64,000 bases of DNA from contig CADCSX010000007.1 of NCBI GenBank assembly GCA_902805475.1, positions 2,046,001-2,110,000 on the forward strand, read 5' to 3'. Position numbers and translations under genes: made by a program. The stretch's first letter is position 1. The number at the start of each line of letters is the position of its first letter. Below, in pieces: positions 13,582 through 26,740 of the stretch. This DNA is from Entonaema liquescens. Lineage: Eukaryota; Ascomycota; Sordariomycetes; Xylariales; Xylariaceae. The notes under the pieces are model-generated. The model was not told the origin of the DNA. It did no database searches and saw nothing but the letters and a program-made list of their open reading frames with translations.

Positions 13582-15264
13582 ATGTCCGCCGTCGAAGCTG
13601 GAGTTAAGTCACAGCTACAACAATGGCACGTCACGGAGCCGTACGTACACCTCCGGTGCGGGCTAGGCGAGGGCCCGTACTATGAGTCGGCGACGCACAG
13701 CGTGCGATTCGTCGACATCAAGAAGAAGCGGGTGCACACCGTGGATCTCGCTAAGATCCCGCACCCGAACCCGAACCCCAACGTGGATCCAAGCTCGGCC
13801 CCCGCTGGCATCGAGACTATCCAGCTCGACACGCCCGTCACTGTCACTGCGGATATCGAGGGTGTCGACCCCCGCGAGCGCATCCTCATCGGGGTCAAGT
13901 ACGGACTCGCGGTGCTGGACCGCCGCACCGGCAAGTACGAATATATCACGAAGTTCAATGCCGATAAAGACAACGACCGCTTGCGCAGTAATGACGGCGC
14001 TGTTGACCCGCACGGCCGCTTCTGGCTCGGCGCTATGTCCGACTTCGGATACGACTTGCAGCCTGAAGGTGAGCTCGAGTTTTTCTTTCTTTACCTCTTG
14101 CCACTATGCATTCTACTTAAGCCTTCTCGTATCTATCACAACCCACGTGGGAGAAGAGAAAAAGGAGGCTTTTTTCCTTAAGTTCGCTTCGGGGAGAAGA
14201 GGGGGGAAGACGAAACAAGGCCTTGTCCCACCCCAGGCCATGCTTCGGACTCTATGTCGTTAAGCGACCCCCGCATAAAGGTGAAGAAAAAAAAACCAGG
14301 CTTTGTAAAAAAAAAAAATTTCCCGGTCTCATTTTTCTCCTCTTTTCTCGGCAACGCATGTATTATGTAAGTCTCGTGGGCCGGAGGTGACTCCGGCAGC
14401 CCGGTTAGCCAGCGCGGCCGGGGGGTTGAGGTGGGTGATATATAATAAGTCGTGGTGATATATGTTGCAATTCGCACTACTACGCCATCCATGTACGTAC
14501 GTGCATGGGGGAATAAACGGCCGAAGAGGGGCGCTTGTGCAGCAGAGGAGGGAATAAAACGGTAGCGACATCAGCAGCAGCAAGAAAAAGGCAGGAAACC
14601 GGGAAAGGAAGTGCCATGCACCCGGCATGCCACCTTTTTGATGGGGGAGAAAAATAAAACCGACATGGGGTCCGAGAACGTTGTTCATGTACAGCGCGCA
14701 GCTAGCCAAAAGCAGAAAACTACCTAAACCAACTAACTAACCCCGATCCCAGGCACCGTGTTCCTGTTCGACGGCACGCGCACGGCGCGGTCCATGCGGC
14801 ACCCGGTTACGATCCCGAACTCGGTCGCGTGGTCGCCGGACGGGAAGACGTTGTACTTCACGCACTCGACGGAGCGCGTCATCCACGCGTACGACTACGA
14901 CCCTCGCTCCGGCGACGTGTCCCGCGAGCGCCCGTTCTACGTGCACGACGGGCCCGGGGAGCCCGACGGCTGCCGCGTCGATGTAGACGGGAACTTGTGG
15001 CAGGCTGTGTACGGCGAGAACCGCGTGCTGAAGATCTCGCCCGAGGGAAAGCTCGTTGGGGAGATCAGACTACCTACTAAGAATATCACGTGCACCCAGT
15101 TCGTCGGCACGGAGCTGTTCATTACGACGGGGGGGATGGAGGAGGGTGAGGGGACGCCTGAGGAGGTTGAACTTAGCGGTGCGCTGTTTAGGGTCGATGT
15201 TGGCGTTAAGGGGTTGGAGCCTTTCTTATTCAAGCTGAGCAAGGCTGTAGATCCGGCATCTTGA
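13582..15264 (+). CDS. SMP-30/gluconolactonase/LRE family protein, 332 aa
   Basis: Two exons, 13582-14068 and 14753-15264, joined in phase 1 inside a Gly codon. The product is a six-bladed beta-propeller of the SMP-30/gluconolactonase family, expected to hydrolyse a sugar lactone or similar ester using one divalent metal. The four metal ligands of the family are visible: Glu30 in GLGEGP, Asn137 in SNDGAVDPHG, Asn185 in IPNSVAWSPDG and Asp234 in GEPDGC, matching Glu18, Asn103, Asn154 and Asp204 of human SMP-30. There is no signal peptide, so it is probably cytosolic. The intron is 684 nt, far longer than others here, with CTAAC near its 3' end and no missing propeller sequence. Third positions are strongly G/C, unlike most neighbours. 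It ends 188 nt from the convergent methyltransferase gene. The substrate is unknown. Confidence 0.88.
14069..14752 (+). other. Unusually long intron of the SMP-30 gene
   Basis: GTGAGC donor, CTAACTAAC branch region about 20 nt before the CAG acceptor, 684 nt in total. The protein reads continuously across the junction (PEG|TVFLF), so no exon is hidden. The interior has purine runs, A-tracts and GTAC-rich words. Open frames on either strand within it look random. Confidence 0.8.
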
Positions 15265-15452
15265 GTTTTTGAAAGATGATAGACCGTCCTAGCCTGGAGT
15301 TAGGGGCAAGGGGTGATGAGTACAGGTAGTAAGAAGCATGAGTATTTAGTTACTCTCACATATGCAGCCCCTATATACAGTCACTAAGGGGGGATAGACG
15401 AGCATTACTAAAGGCCCATTCCATTAGTCTACTAAGGTATTTTACTCATTTA

Positions 15453-16518
<1,066 letters not shown>

Positions 16519-17828
16519 GGCGTATTTCTCTCAATTGCTTATTCTAAATGGTAAAAAGGGGGGTTCTTGAGAAGAGTCAACTGCTAAATGAAATTTACAA
16601 CAGCGGATGGAAGGGATAAGTGTAATTAATGTATGGGTATGTGTTATTGACATTCCATCGCGTACCACAAGTATAGGTAGGTAGTTAATAACAAAAAGAA
16701 ATACACAATACAAGTAAAACTGGGTTAGACAGTTTATACTGTAAAAAGATTGTGCTTTGCAACAAGTTTGTACTGTTTTACTACCAAAGAAGGAACACAC
16801 ATACACGTACTGAGAAAGGACGAGTTGATGTTCTCCTAGATATCACGTGGTTAGGCGGGATTTATAGTGGGCACTCTAAATTGTTTTTTTTTTTTTTTTT
16901 TTTTTGTTACTTTTCTTTGGGCGGTTGCACCTAACCTTAGGTAATACATACATAGGTAAGGTAAGGTAAGGCAGGCAGGATGGATACCCACCCCTATACA
17001 AGATCTCGTGTAACTTTGACGCGATGCGCAACTGCCTAACTCGCCCGTCGCCGAAGGGTAGCATTTTCCATTACATCAATGTATATACCCCCTTGCCCGT
17101 TTCGAAACGAAATAAATAAATAGGTAAGTGCCTAATGCAAGGTACATACCTATAGGATGTCTGTTCTATAACGGGCGGGAAAGGGCGCTAGTGGGAAATA
17201 AAACACTATGACATGCATATGTCTGTCTTGCCTTTTTAGCCGCGGGACTTGTTTTAATTTATATCCTTGAAGAGAACATGACTTTATCTACCTTATACCT
17301 TACATGTATGTTTAATAAAGTACCTACCTAATGTATACATGTATTGGATGTGATGTATCTCAACCGGCACTGAATATATTGTACGACGTGATATTTGATT
17401 TCCTACCTACATAATGAAGGGGTGGACATGTTGAAATTTTGACATGTGAAAATGCTGAGTGACATAGAGGAATTGCTGGCAAGAATACTGCCAAGTTCGG
17501 ATTATACGTAAAATATATTTCTAACAGTTACAGCGTATATTTATACATGCAAAAGTGAGTTAGAAGAATTGCAATTGGACAGTATGACTGAAGTGAAGTT
17601 AAGTGCTGTTTTGATAAGTGAAAAAGATGAAAAATAGCCAACTTCGAATATCCCAGACCATAGGTAGAACCATTACAAGTGGAAGAGTAGGTAATATACA
17701 CTTCGTAAACAAAAAAAAAAAAAACAAAAAACCATAACATATCCTTTCGTTAATCATCCTTGCAGTCCAACATATGGATCCCTTTCCCTTTCCCTTTGCC
17801 CCCAACCTTATCGTGCAAATTGAACGCT
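16519..17828. other. Intergenic stretch
   Basis: Promoter side of the NTM1 gene and 3' side of the Gly/His-rich gene. It is AT-rich, with a T-run of about 22 at 16882-16904 and several TAGGTA/TACCTA words. No reading frame here looks coding. Confidence 0.5.
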
Positions 17829-18411
17829 TTACTCCATGTTCCCACCACCGCCATATCCATTCCCACCATGATGTCCATGGCGATACTCCTCATTCCCCTC
17901 GTCTCTCTTCTTCCCGCCCCAACCGCCGCCACCACCGTACCCTCCGCCGTACCCTCCGCCGTACCCACCACCATATCCCTCTCCTTCTTTTCCGTGGTGC
18001 TTTTCCTTCTTACCATGGTGCTCGTCCTCGTGCTCCCACGGCTCCCCGAGATTGTCCTTGGTGTTGTCGTTGTGCTCCGAGTGCCCGTGCCCGTGCCCGT
18101 AGTCGTTGCCGTGCTTCGACCCCCAGTGGTGGCCCCGCGCCACGCCGCCTTTCCCGATGTCTTCGCCCTCGCCCTGGCCCTCGCCCTGGAGGAAGTCTGG
18201 GACTTGGCGGGCTTGGACGCCGGCGTTGGGGTGCTGTGATGGGTCGTGTTAATATTGTATGGTAGGTAAGTAGAGAAGAAGACAAGGGAGAGGGAGGACT
18301 AACCTCAAGCGCGGTGCGCTCGTCGAGGGGCACGATGGCCTCGGCGGGAGCCGCTAGGGCGTTGGTGCCGAAGAGCAGGAATACTGCTAGGAGGGACTTG
18401 GTGACCTGCAT
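17829..18411 (-). CDS. Small secreted Gly/His-rich protein, 170 aa, function unknown
   Basis: Two exons, 18411-18304 and 18233-17829 (70-nt intron, phase 0, TTAAC branch), give 170 residues. Residues 1 to about 21 form a clear signal peptide (hydrophobic LLAVFLLFG, then ALA-A). The mature chain has no cysteine. It carries 16 histidines, including HGHGH (83-87), EHEDEHH (103-109) and HGHH (155-158), a Gly-Glu segment (53-61), and a GYGGG-type tandem repeat at about 122-141 followed by a dibasic KKR (144-146) that could be a Kex2 site. The pattern suggests an extracellular disordered protein that may bind Zn, Cu or Ni or sit in the cell wall; that is inference. I recognise no named family. Other frames over the Gly repeat are also open because of G/C-rich composition, but only this frame joins to a signal peptide. 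Confidence 0.7.
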
Positions 18412-19773
18412 GATGTGTTGTGTGTGTCTGTGTATGTAGTATAATACTGAACCGTTTATTGAGGACTTGTCTGACTGTTGTGATATAGCAAGATTATAGC
18501 AGATTACGGGGGAGGAGAATGGGCTTCTTATAAGCCCAGGCTGTATAGCGTGTTCTCCGCCCTTCACAACAACACCCAGAAAACATTTGAGTTCATTATT
18601 GACGACAACGATACGCCGTCTCGGAGCGTCTGGACAAAATTGCCAGTACTCTCCGCACAAACATGACGCGAGTCTGCGCAAAACCCACAAAGTTGATGAT
18701 GGAATGGTGCCAAATATCTCTAATGGCATCTAGGAGAGCGTGTGGAGCATCCATATAATAAGTATACATTGCCAATCCTGAGACATCGGCACTGATCGAC
18801 CCAATTGTTCGTCACGATTCGAGTGGCAAGGGGAAGCCAAGACAACTGCCAGGAACCGCCCAAGACAGCGGTGCCGATCGACAGATGAGGGCAAGACATT
18901 CGATAGGCTCAAATTATGAATTATGGATAATCTCCCGCGACATCCGTCTGAGCTTATATTTGTCGACTAGGGTAGGTATGTGGAATCATCATCTATAATA
19001 CAACCCCAGCGTAGAACAGGGAGACTCCTAGGAGTAGAAACTCAAAATATCGATTCGGAGTCTTTGCTCAACTAGACCCAGATAGCATCCAGAGAACTGG
19101 GCTCCTATATGGGTCGCTTTTCATCCTGCTGGGTCAGGTCATGACGTGAATATGAGGGCAGTTGAGGTTAGTATTAAGAGAAGACTGGAGACCTGGGTGA
19201 AATTAAGCTTTCAAGAAGAGCGGTCCTTGAAGCTTCCAACGCCAATGAGATAGATCGACTAAAAATTATAATTCCAGTTTGGAATCTCGGTAGTCCATTG
19301 ATTCCCGGCTCTGGATTGCTTCTTTAAGCCCTTTTCTAGTAATGCGAACCCTATTATATTATCCTGCTTTTTTGGCTACTTGGTTTATACTGGAGGCTGC
19401 TTGTCGAGTAAGAATAAAACATGGAGTGTAAGGAACTTGATTCACAAGGATTCCATCTTTGACCAGGGAAGAACTTTTGAATTGAGTCTATATATCATTA
19501 GTATTTCTAAGCATGCAAAATACGCCACGAGAGGGTATCGATCCCGGTCTAGGGGAAAAGAGTCGTATGAATATCTTGTGTTAAAGCAGCCAAAAAAGAT
19601 GACGCGAACTGAAAATGACATCCACAACAACATAGGTAACCCTGGTGCACGCTACTATCTCCGTCGAATTCCCATTAGTCGCCAATTTTTGTGTACATGT
19701 CTATGCGCCGCCCCGTCTATCGAACAAATGATGGTTATTTTCGGTGATTAGGTGGTCTTGTCGTTCTGATTGC
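18412..19773. other. Intergenic stretch
   Basis: Promoter region of the Gly/His-rich gene and 3' side of the Ypp1 gene. Open frames at 18010-18729 and 19380-19751 are not supported by any motif. Nothing else is visible. Confidence 0.5.
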
Positions 19774-22700
19774 TTATAGCACATAGCCATTGGCACTAAC
19801 GCAATTCCACTCGCGGACACCCATTCCCTCCTCGAGTTCGACACACCACCAAAGTACTTCTTTGGCTTTATCCAGCTGCCCGCTGTCTTCGTGTGCTCTA
19901 GCCAAGGCAAACCATGCATCGGAGTAATTCCATCCCGTGCCTAATTTAGTGAGTCCCGACAGTAGCCCATAAGCTCTATCTCGAGCAGCAAGGCGATCGA
20001 CAAGAGGCAAGGAGACAGCTTTGTAAGGGGCCGGGAGCTCCTCTGCTGAAGGACCGTCTGATTCAAAGGCAGTCGATTTATCTGACGGTGATTTAATGGT
20101 ATCAGTTATGCTACCTCCAAGCCCTAGTGGTGTTGATGGAAGTGTCGGAACATCCAATACTGTGTGAGGCTTCCGAGGGCTGTGATCAGTTGATATTAGA
20201 TTTGTCTCTTGGCCGTCAGGCAGGATAATGCTAGGAACTGCAGGTGGCGGCAAAAGCGCTTCGCTGTATATATCGAGGAGGATATTTGACAATCCAACAA
20301 TTGCTGAAGGGTGATCTGGGTAGTGCATTAGAGCATCCTCAAAGTAGTCCCTCGCCACGTAAGGGGTCCCTTCGGAGATTGCGAGATAGCCCAACTATAT
20401 TCTGTTAGTAAATATCATTCAGGGAGTATTATATTTCTTACCTCGCTCTGAATATCGCCCCAAAGCTCCTCAACGGATCTCTTCCCGCCCCAACCAGGCT
20501 CCTTTAAGGACATAGAGCCGCTCGTGTCCTTGGCGACCTCGCTTTCTAATTCATCCACTAATTTTCTCGCCTCGCTAATAGCACCCTTGGCATCGCCGTA
20601 CATTTTGGCACGACGATAAAACGCACCGATCATCAACCATACCTTGACGAGTATAATCTGCCTCTGTCGTTTTATTTGCTCTTTGGGAAATAGCACTACG
20701 GGTAGCGGATTGGGCGGCGAAAGTGAATCAAGAACCAAGCTGTCAGATCCATTCGCAGAACCGCGGGTTGAAGAAGCTGTAGAATTGAATCGAAGTAGCC
20801 CACGACCTTTAGAAAGTGACTGTTGCCTGGATATGTCATTTGTACTGTTTGATGCGAAGAATTCCACTCGTTCTTGTGTTGCTCCATCTGGCATAGGTGT
20901 GTAGAAATCCTCACCATCTACGACAGTCGGAGGACGAGGCGGACCTGAGCTAATGGAGGCTCGTCGCGGTTGGGCGCTAGGCTCTCGTTTCTTCAGACTG
21001 TTTCTCCTTGTTGAGTCGCTACGTCCGCGGGCACTTGACGATCTCCTAGATCGTCGGCCCTCGCTAGCTTCGCCATTCTCTTTGGTAACATGAATGGCGG
21101 GAGCCCCGGTGGTAGCGGCAGTAGTGTCATCAGACGTCTGAGTAGTTTGAGGCCTCTCTGGTAAGGCGGTCGTCGTGCCATTTTCCGTAGTAGCGGCATT
21201 TCTGAGATTGCGAGACGCCCTCTCACCTTTGTTACCAAAGATGCTACCACGTATGCTTTTGATTGTACCAGCTGAGCTTTTAGGGACTTCCATGGTCGCC
21301 TTCTGAGTTGTAGCCGGCGGCTTTGGTTTGTAGTCACCAAACAGTCTTGTGTACAGGACCAATAATTCATGACTTGCGTTTACTGCGACTTCTGGCCCTT
21401 CCAATAGTTCTAGAAGAGCAAGCTGTGTCATCTTTACTTCAATCATACCCTCTTTTTCGATATCGTCCATTTCGTCAACGAGTCCCAGTGCCTGATTCTT
21501 CTCGTCGCGAGCTTCCACCTCGTTAAGATGTTCGCTTCGGAACGCACCTTGAAGATTTTGAGGGCCGAATAGGACTGTCGGATCGTCAAACTGCTCAAAG
21601 GCACCCTCGCAAGCCCTAGCAGCCATTATGAAATCTTGTCTAGCGCTTAGAAGGAGCGCAAGGAGATGCCACAAGGGTATCAATGAGCGTTCTCGCCAGT
21701 ATGACCCCGTCCCCGCAGATTGATCTGCTGTCTTCCCACTAGACATGAGTGCAGCCCTAACGATGTCAATAGCTGCTGTCAACTCTCGCTGCTCGGCCAG
21801 TAATAGACCAAGCGTAAATAGGGTCCTGACATCTGTTGGGTTCCCATTTTCGGGCGAAAGGGACTTTTGGAAGCTTCGTATTGCCTTGGTTTGGGTTTCT
21901 GTTCGTATAGATGCGTCAAACGTCGCTCTAGCCCACTGCGCTTGCGAAATACCGATTGCCTGCCACGCAAAGGCATACACCCGAGACGATACTCTTGGAT
22001 GTAGTACGACACCATCCCCATCCTCCTCTTCTAATGTTGTTATATTATCTTGTGCCCTAGGAAGTGGCGCTGGCAGCTTCTGAAGTATTCCCTCTAGTTC
22101 AACCCCCAATTCATGTGCCTTTTCCACGGCATCCTTAAAACCGTACTTGCAGAGAGCTGTTATCGCCTGGGAAACGGTTTCAAGTAGTGTCGCATCATCA
22201 TCAAGACTCGGCTCCGGATGGCCCGTCTTATCAACACGGGCTTTCCCTTTCTTAACGATTTCTAAGTAGGAGTCGAAGGCATGGAAGGCTAGATCAAACT
22301 CAGCGACCGAGAGGTGAACCGTGAATAGATACCGTAGTATAGCTGTAGAATGGAATGTTTTAGTGGCGGCTCGATAGAGGATGTCCAATACCCCACGACT
22401 AAGGGCTTCCTTGCCACCAGGTCCAAGATCTTGTTCATGCCAATCACGCCCGCCCAATACAGTCCAGTTTTTCACCACAGTCGTAACGAAGTCTTCTACT
22501 TCCTGTCTTTGTTCTTCGGCTCGTGGAAAGGAGGTTTCGCTAAGAAGGAGACCTTCATAGGCCACTTCGACTTTCTTTAGCTCTGTTCGGAGCTGGTTTC
22601 TAGCTGACGCTTCGTTGGTAACGTCTACAGAACCTGTCGGAAACGGCAAATCTTGTTGCAAGATACCCGAAACGGCGGCGTAATATTCGTTCCACACCCT

Positions 22701-23611
22701 CCTTCTAGGTACGGCACCACGAAAACCATAACCACCGACGAGGGAGGTACCTTGAGCCTTGGCTCCCTCCCAGTATTTTGCCCAGGAACGAAATGGAGCC
22801 AATGAGTTGGCATCCTCGAGGGTCTTCTCGCCTTGTTCCAGAGCTTGAGCTTGCAGCATACAGAACTCTGTTAAGAAGAGTTCGGTCCAGAACCGCAGCT
22901 GTTTCCGTCCTTTCTGCTCCAACCACACATGCGAGAGAGAAGCCAACGCTGATTCAAAGACGCCTAGTGCCTCAACCCTTTGGTCACTTCGTGCGAGGCA
23001 GTTGGCCTTCAGATATGCAGCCTTCAGGGCACATACCCACGACCATTCCGAAATGTTGCTGGGTTGATCAAGTTGGGCCAACTCGGTTTCCGGGTTCTGT
23101 GGCAGCTTCAAAGAAGCAGTGCTATATTCTCCGACCGTCCAATACAGCCATCCAACGCATACTTGGGCCTGGTACTTGTCTTCAAGGTAAGTTGCCTCGA
23201 CTTCGATCGCACTCAATAATCTAGGCACTAGCTGGGCGACATCGAGATCGGCGGCAGAGACGGCGGTTGTAGGCCTCGACTCGGATTTTTGCTTCTGGGA
23301 AGCTTTGATGATAGCATGCTCTGTTTCGGCGGTTGTGGTGAGGCCTATAGATACGTCACTATATTAGAGGGTTTCGAAGGGAATAAAGGAGAAGGGCACT
23401 AGGAGTCGTACATAATCTATCGGTGGCATGTTTTCGGACCTTACGCACTAATTCTGGCACATCGTCCCATTTCCCCTCGCACCTAGCATCTTCCAGTCGT
23501 GCTACGTATTGCGCTACCTTCACCGATTTCTATAAGATCTTAGATGAGTAACTAAGGTCATGGCTACTAGGAATAGGAGAGGAAATAGGAAGGGGGGGAA
23601 CTAACACTCAT
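19774..23611 (-). CDS. ypp1: Ypp1/TTC7-like TPR protein (PI4-kinase recruitment), 1215 aa
   Basis: Four exons: 23611-23606, 23529-23412, 23344-20442 and 20394-19774 (introns 76, 67 and 47 nt), total 3648 nt. The first exon is only six bases (ATG AGT), chosen because it restores a family-like N-terminus rich in charged helix and keeps frame. In yeast, Ypp1 with Efr3 brings the Stt4 phosphatidylinositol 4-kinase to the plasma membrane; TTC7 is the animal counterpart. The product is an all-helical TPR solenoid: several helix pairs at about residues 80-680, a long Ser/Arg-rich disordered insert at about 720-900, then C-terminal TPR repeats including YFEDALMHYPDHPSAIVGLS and DAWFALARAHEDSGQLDKAK. 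It is divergent from the Rix1 gene, with 760 nt between starts. Confidence 0.9.
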
Positions 23612-24371
23612 CCTGATGATTTGAGGTCTGAGCAAAGGCGGTATTGGTATTGATCAATGGAACTCCCGTATATCATATCGGCCGAGTGTAAATTACTGTA
23701 CACTGGCAGCGTTACACTTCTGCAGATATCATACGGGCTCGGACTTGTTGGTAGAATGTCAAGGGTCGGGATGATACTAAGAAGTGTTATGTACTAATAA
23801 GTGAATAAGTGTGTTGCGTCGTCACGGCCATGTTAATTAAACATTTCTTGGCGCAGTAAGGGGGAATACATATGTCATGGTCCTATTAAAAGACTTGATT
23901 CGTACATACATAGTAAGTGTTTTTTTAGCTTTATGCAATTAAAAGAGGCGGTAGGGGTCGTAACACGTGGACCCGCTAAAAAGTTTATCGATAAGAGAAA
24001 AAGTTCATGAAGCTTTAGTTATAACTAAGAAAAGTTCAAGTTTACGTTCTAATCCCGTTATACACCTATTTGACAGCCAATAAATGGGTGTTTATTCAGG
24101 CGATAGTTTGGTTTATACACTTTCTATCCAATAGGAAAGTTCAATTGTACAGAATTACAGAATCTGTATAGTAGCTCATGCGCCAGAGCCAAATACAGAT
24201 TCAACCATTTATTAATTCCACTACATGAAGCAACCAAGAGCTCTAGTTTGTCAAGCTCATTAAGAAAGCAGCTTAACGCATATACGAACAATCGTTCATA
24301 TTCAATCTTCTCAGTATTCGACATATTCTAAAAGAATAGGGGTCCAGATTTTGAGAAGAACATCGCTGATC
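23612..24371. promoter_or_regulatory. Shared divergent promoter region (ypp1 / rix1)
   Basis: The 760 nt between two divergent start codons hold both promoters. The DNA is AT-rich with several A/T tracts. I see no open frame of note and cannot name a specific control site. Confidence 0.5.
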
Positions 24372-26740
24372 ATGGCGTTTTCTGCGCTTCCTCCCGAGCT
24401 ACGAAGTCTCTGTCGGAGATTGACAGCTACTAAAGCAGAGCAGCTCCCAGCTCTGCTACCTTCTTTGCTTAGAGATTTATTACGTTGCAAGGAACCACTA
24501 TCAAGACCACATGAGGCGAAAACTTCTGATAATTCTTCCGAATCAACGGTGCTCGTACATAAGTTGAAGACTCAAATATCTACTCTTCTCAATAGTAGAA
24601 CCTCTCAGGGCCGCTTCGTTGGAGTGGCGCTGGTAAAAGCTGTGGTGGAAACTGGCGGTTGGGAATGTCTTCGAACATCCGAGCCGTGGGTACGGGGACT
24701 CTTATCCCTTCTTCAAGTAAGTTTTCATGCCTCATGATATTAGTAAAGCCACTTACAAGGAGACAGAGAAAAGACCCAGCAATCATTAAGGATCTATGTG
24801 TTGTGACCTTAGTGAAGATATACACTCTCATGCATGCCTATCCGACGTTAGTACGGGAGATTGTTACGCCTACACTTCCTACATTTGGAACAGCATGTCT
24901 TCAGATCTTAAAACCCCCTGCAACTAGCAAAGCTGCCAAAGCACCAAATAGCCTCGTTGAGACTATATTTGAGGGCTTCTCGGCTATAATCCCACTGTAT
25001 CCTACCACTCTACGTCAGTTTACGTCTAAGCTTAGGGTTGAGTTGCGATCCTATATCGCTCCAACTATCTCGGACAATACGATAGTTCCAGCCTCTTTGC
25101 AGGCAAGCAGCAGACGTCTCTCTATCAGGTTACATATGACGGCTGTGAAGGGCGGAGACTCAACCGAATGGACAAAAAATTTAGATATGCTCGCAAATAT
25201 ATTTCACTCTACAGCTGATCAGGTCTTTCGAGCAATCCAAGAAAACTGGGAGTCGGTATCGGGTCACCCACCAGAATCCACATTACAAAAGATAGACTTC
25301 GATAAAGATCCCCAGGGCGGCGGTGATGGCCCAGATCAGTTGCCTTCTTGGACGGGCATCTATGCGGGTAGTGAAAGGTTACTCGGCTTGCTCGATTTCA
25401 TCTGTGAATATCTACGGTGCTTTACAAAAACCACAGTCACTATTCCGGTTAGTGCAATAGTTGACGTTGTTACGAGGATATCCTCAATTATGCCACCAAT
25501 TCCAGGGAAAGAGAAGTCTGCGTCAATTCAGATGAACCCAGCTGTTGGCAGAGAAGAAAAAGATGAACTATGGGCAGTGTTCCCAGATATTCAACTTGCT
25601 GCTATGAAGTTGTTATTTGCTACGACGCAACGACTCGGGAGGAATTTCCTACCATTGGCCCAAACATCCCTTGAACAGCTACTGCGAATGTTTGAGTCCA
25701 GCTACCGTCTATCTGAAATCAGGACTGTATCTTTCCTCTTAACTAAAGAGATCCTTCAGCTTTGCGGACCTACAATGGAGAAGCTTACCGTTGAAGGTTT
25801 AAGCCTTATAATCAAAGCGTGCTGTCGCGATCTTCTAGGATCCGGTGGCCACCTCAAAAACCCTAAGCAACCAGCTTCTTCTACTCAGAACGGTTTGAAA
25901 TCCAAATCGGCCAGTCAGAATGCCGACGCTTTTCTTGGTAAGAGCGCCGAGGATGAATCCATATCTGTCTCGTTAAGTTCAGAGCACGTGTCTGCAGCAA
26001 CAGAGCTTTTGACTACTCTTTTTAGTCATGTACCTCAGCAGCATCTTCCCTCTTCATTGCGAGCTCATATGCTCACAACAGCTATTCTATGCCGAATTAA
26101 GGATGCGCAAGTGGCAAGCGTACTTCATCCGGTGCGAGATAAGAGCGGGAGAACACCAGCGGTCATCTTGCCTTATCTCATGCAACAGTTCCCACGCGAT
26201 GAAAGCGTGGAAGTGCTACGCTTTAACTTTCGTCCCGTAGCAACAGGGCCTAGGAATGACAATATGAATATCGACGAGGCGCCGATCGAAGACGCCTCAG
26301 AGGATGAGTCTCTGATGAATGGCGTCTCATTCGGTCGGCCGCTCGAGACTTTCGTACCTGACTTGACAGATCATACCCCTGCCGAAGTCATCGAAGCCTC
26401 TACAAAAGCTCAAGACTTATTCCTTCCCAAGAGACCGGTAGAGACAGTCCTTAGATCTGAAGAGGAACGTACCACGGTCGTGCGACCACCGCCAGCCAAC
26501 TCGCTCAAGCGGAAGAGCGAAGAGGCTGATATCGCAGTCTCAAAAAGGGTTGAGATCGACACTACGACAACAACGACTATTAGTACCGCGTTGCCGGCAG
26601 CTGTCAATGCACCGAGCCAGGCTCGCGTGGGGGGTGAAGGCGAGAGTGACTCCAGCGATAACGAAAGTGTACACTTGAACATGGAGCTCGATGCAGACGA
26701 CGAAGACGACGACGAAGACGACGGAACAGAGGAACCTTAG
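24372..26740 (+). CDS. rix1: Pre-rRNA-processing protein Rix1 (PELP1 homologue), 772 aa
   Basis: Two exons, 24372-24716 and 24767-26740; the 50-nt intron (GTAAGT...CAG) is phase 0, giving LLQ|RKDP at the join. Rix1 is the scaffold of the Rix1-Ipi1-Ipi3 complex that acts on pre-60S particles in the nucleus, in ITS2 processing and docking of the Rea1 ATPase. The N-terminal block of the family is visible: GRFVGVALVKAVVETGGWE (about residues 79-97) and LCVVTLVKIY just after the junction, followed by helical repeats to about residue 600. The C-terminus has a basic patch (LKRKSEE...SKRVE) that could be a nuclear signal and a strongly acidic tail (DADDEDDDEDD). Length is normal for fungi. The Met at 24372 fits the family better than an in-frame alternative start 7 codons upstream. 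Confidence 0.92.

Noticed and set aside
14178..14709. Minus-strand open frames inside the SMP-30 intron
   Set aside because: No motif or start context; composition is that of low-complexity intron DNA.
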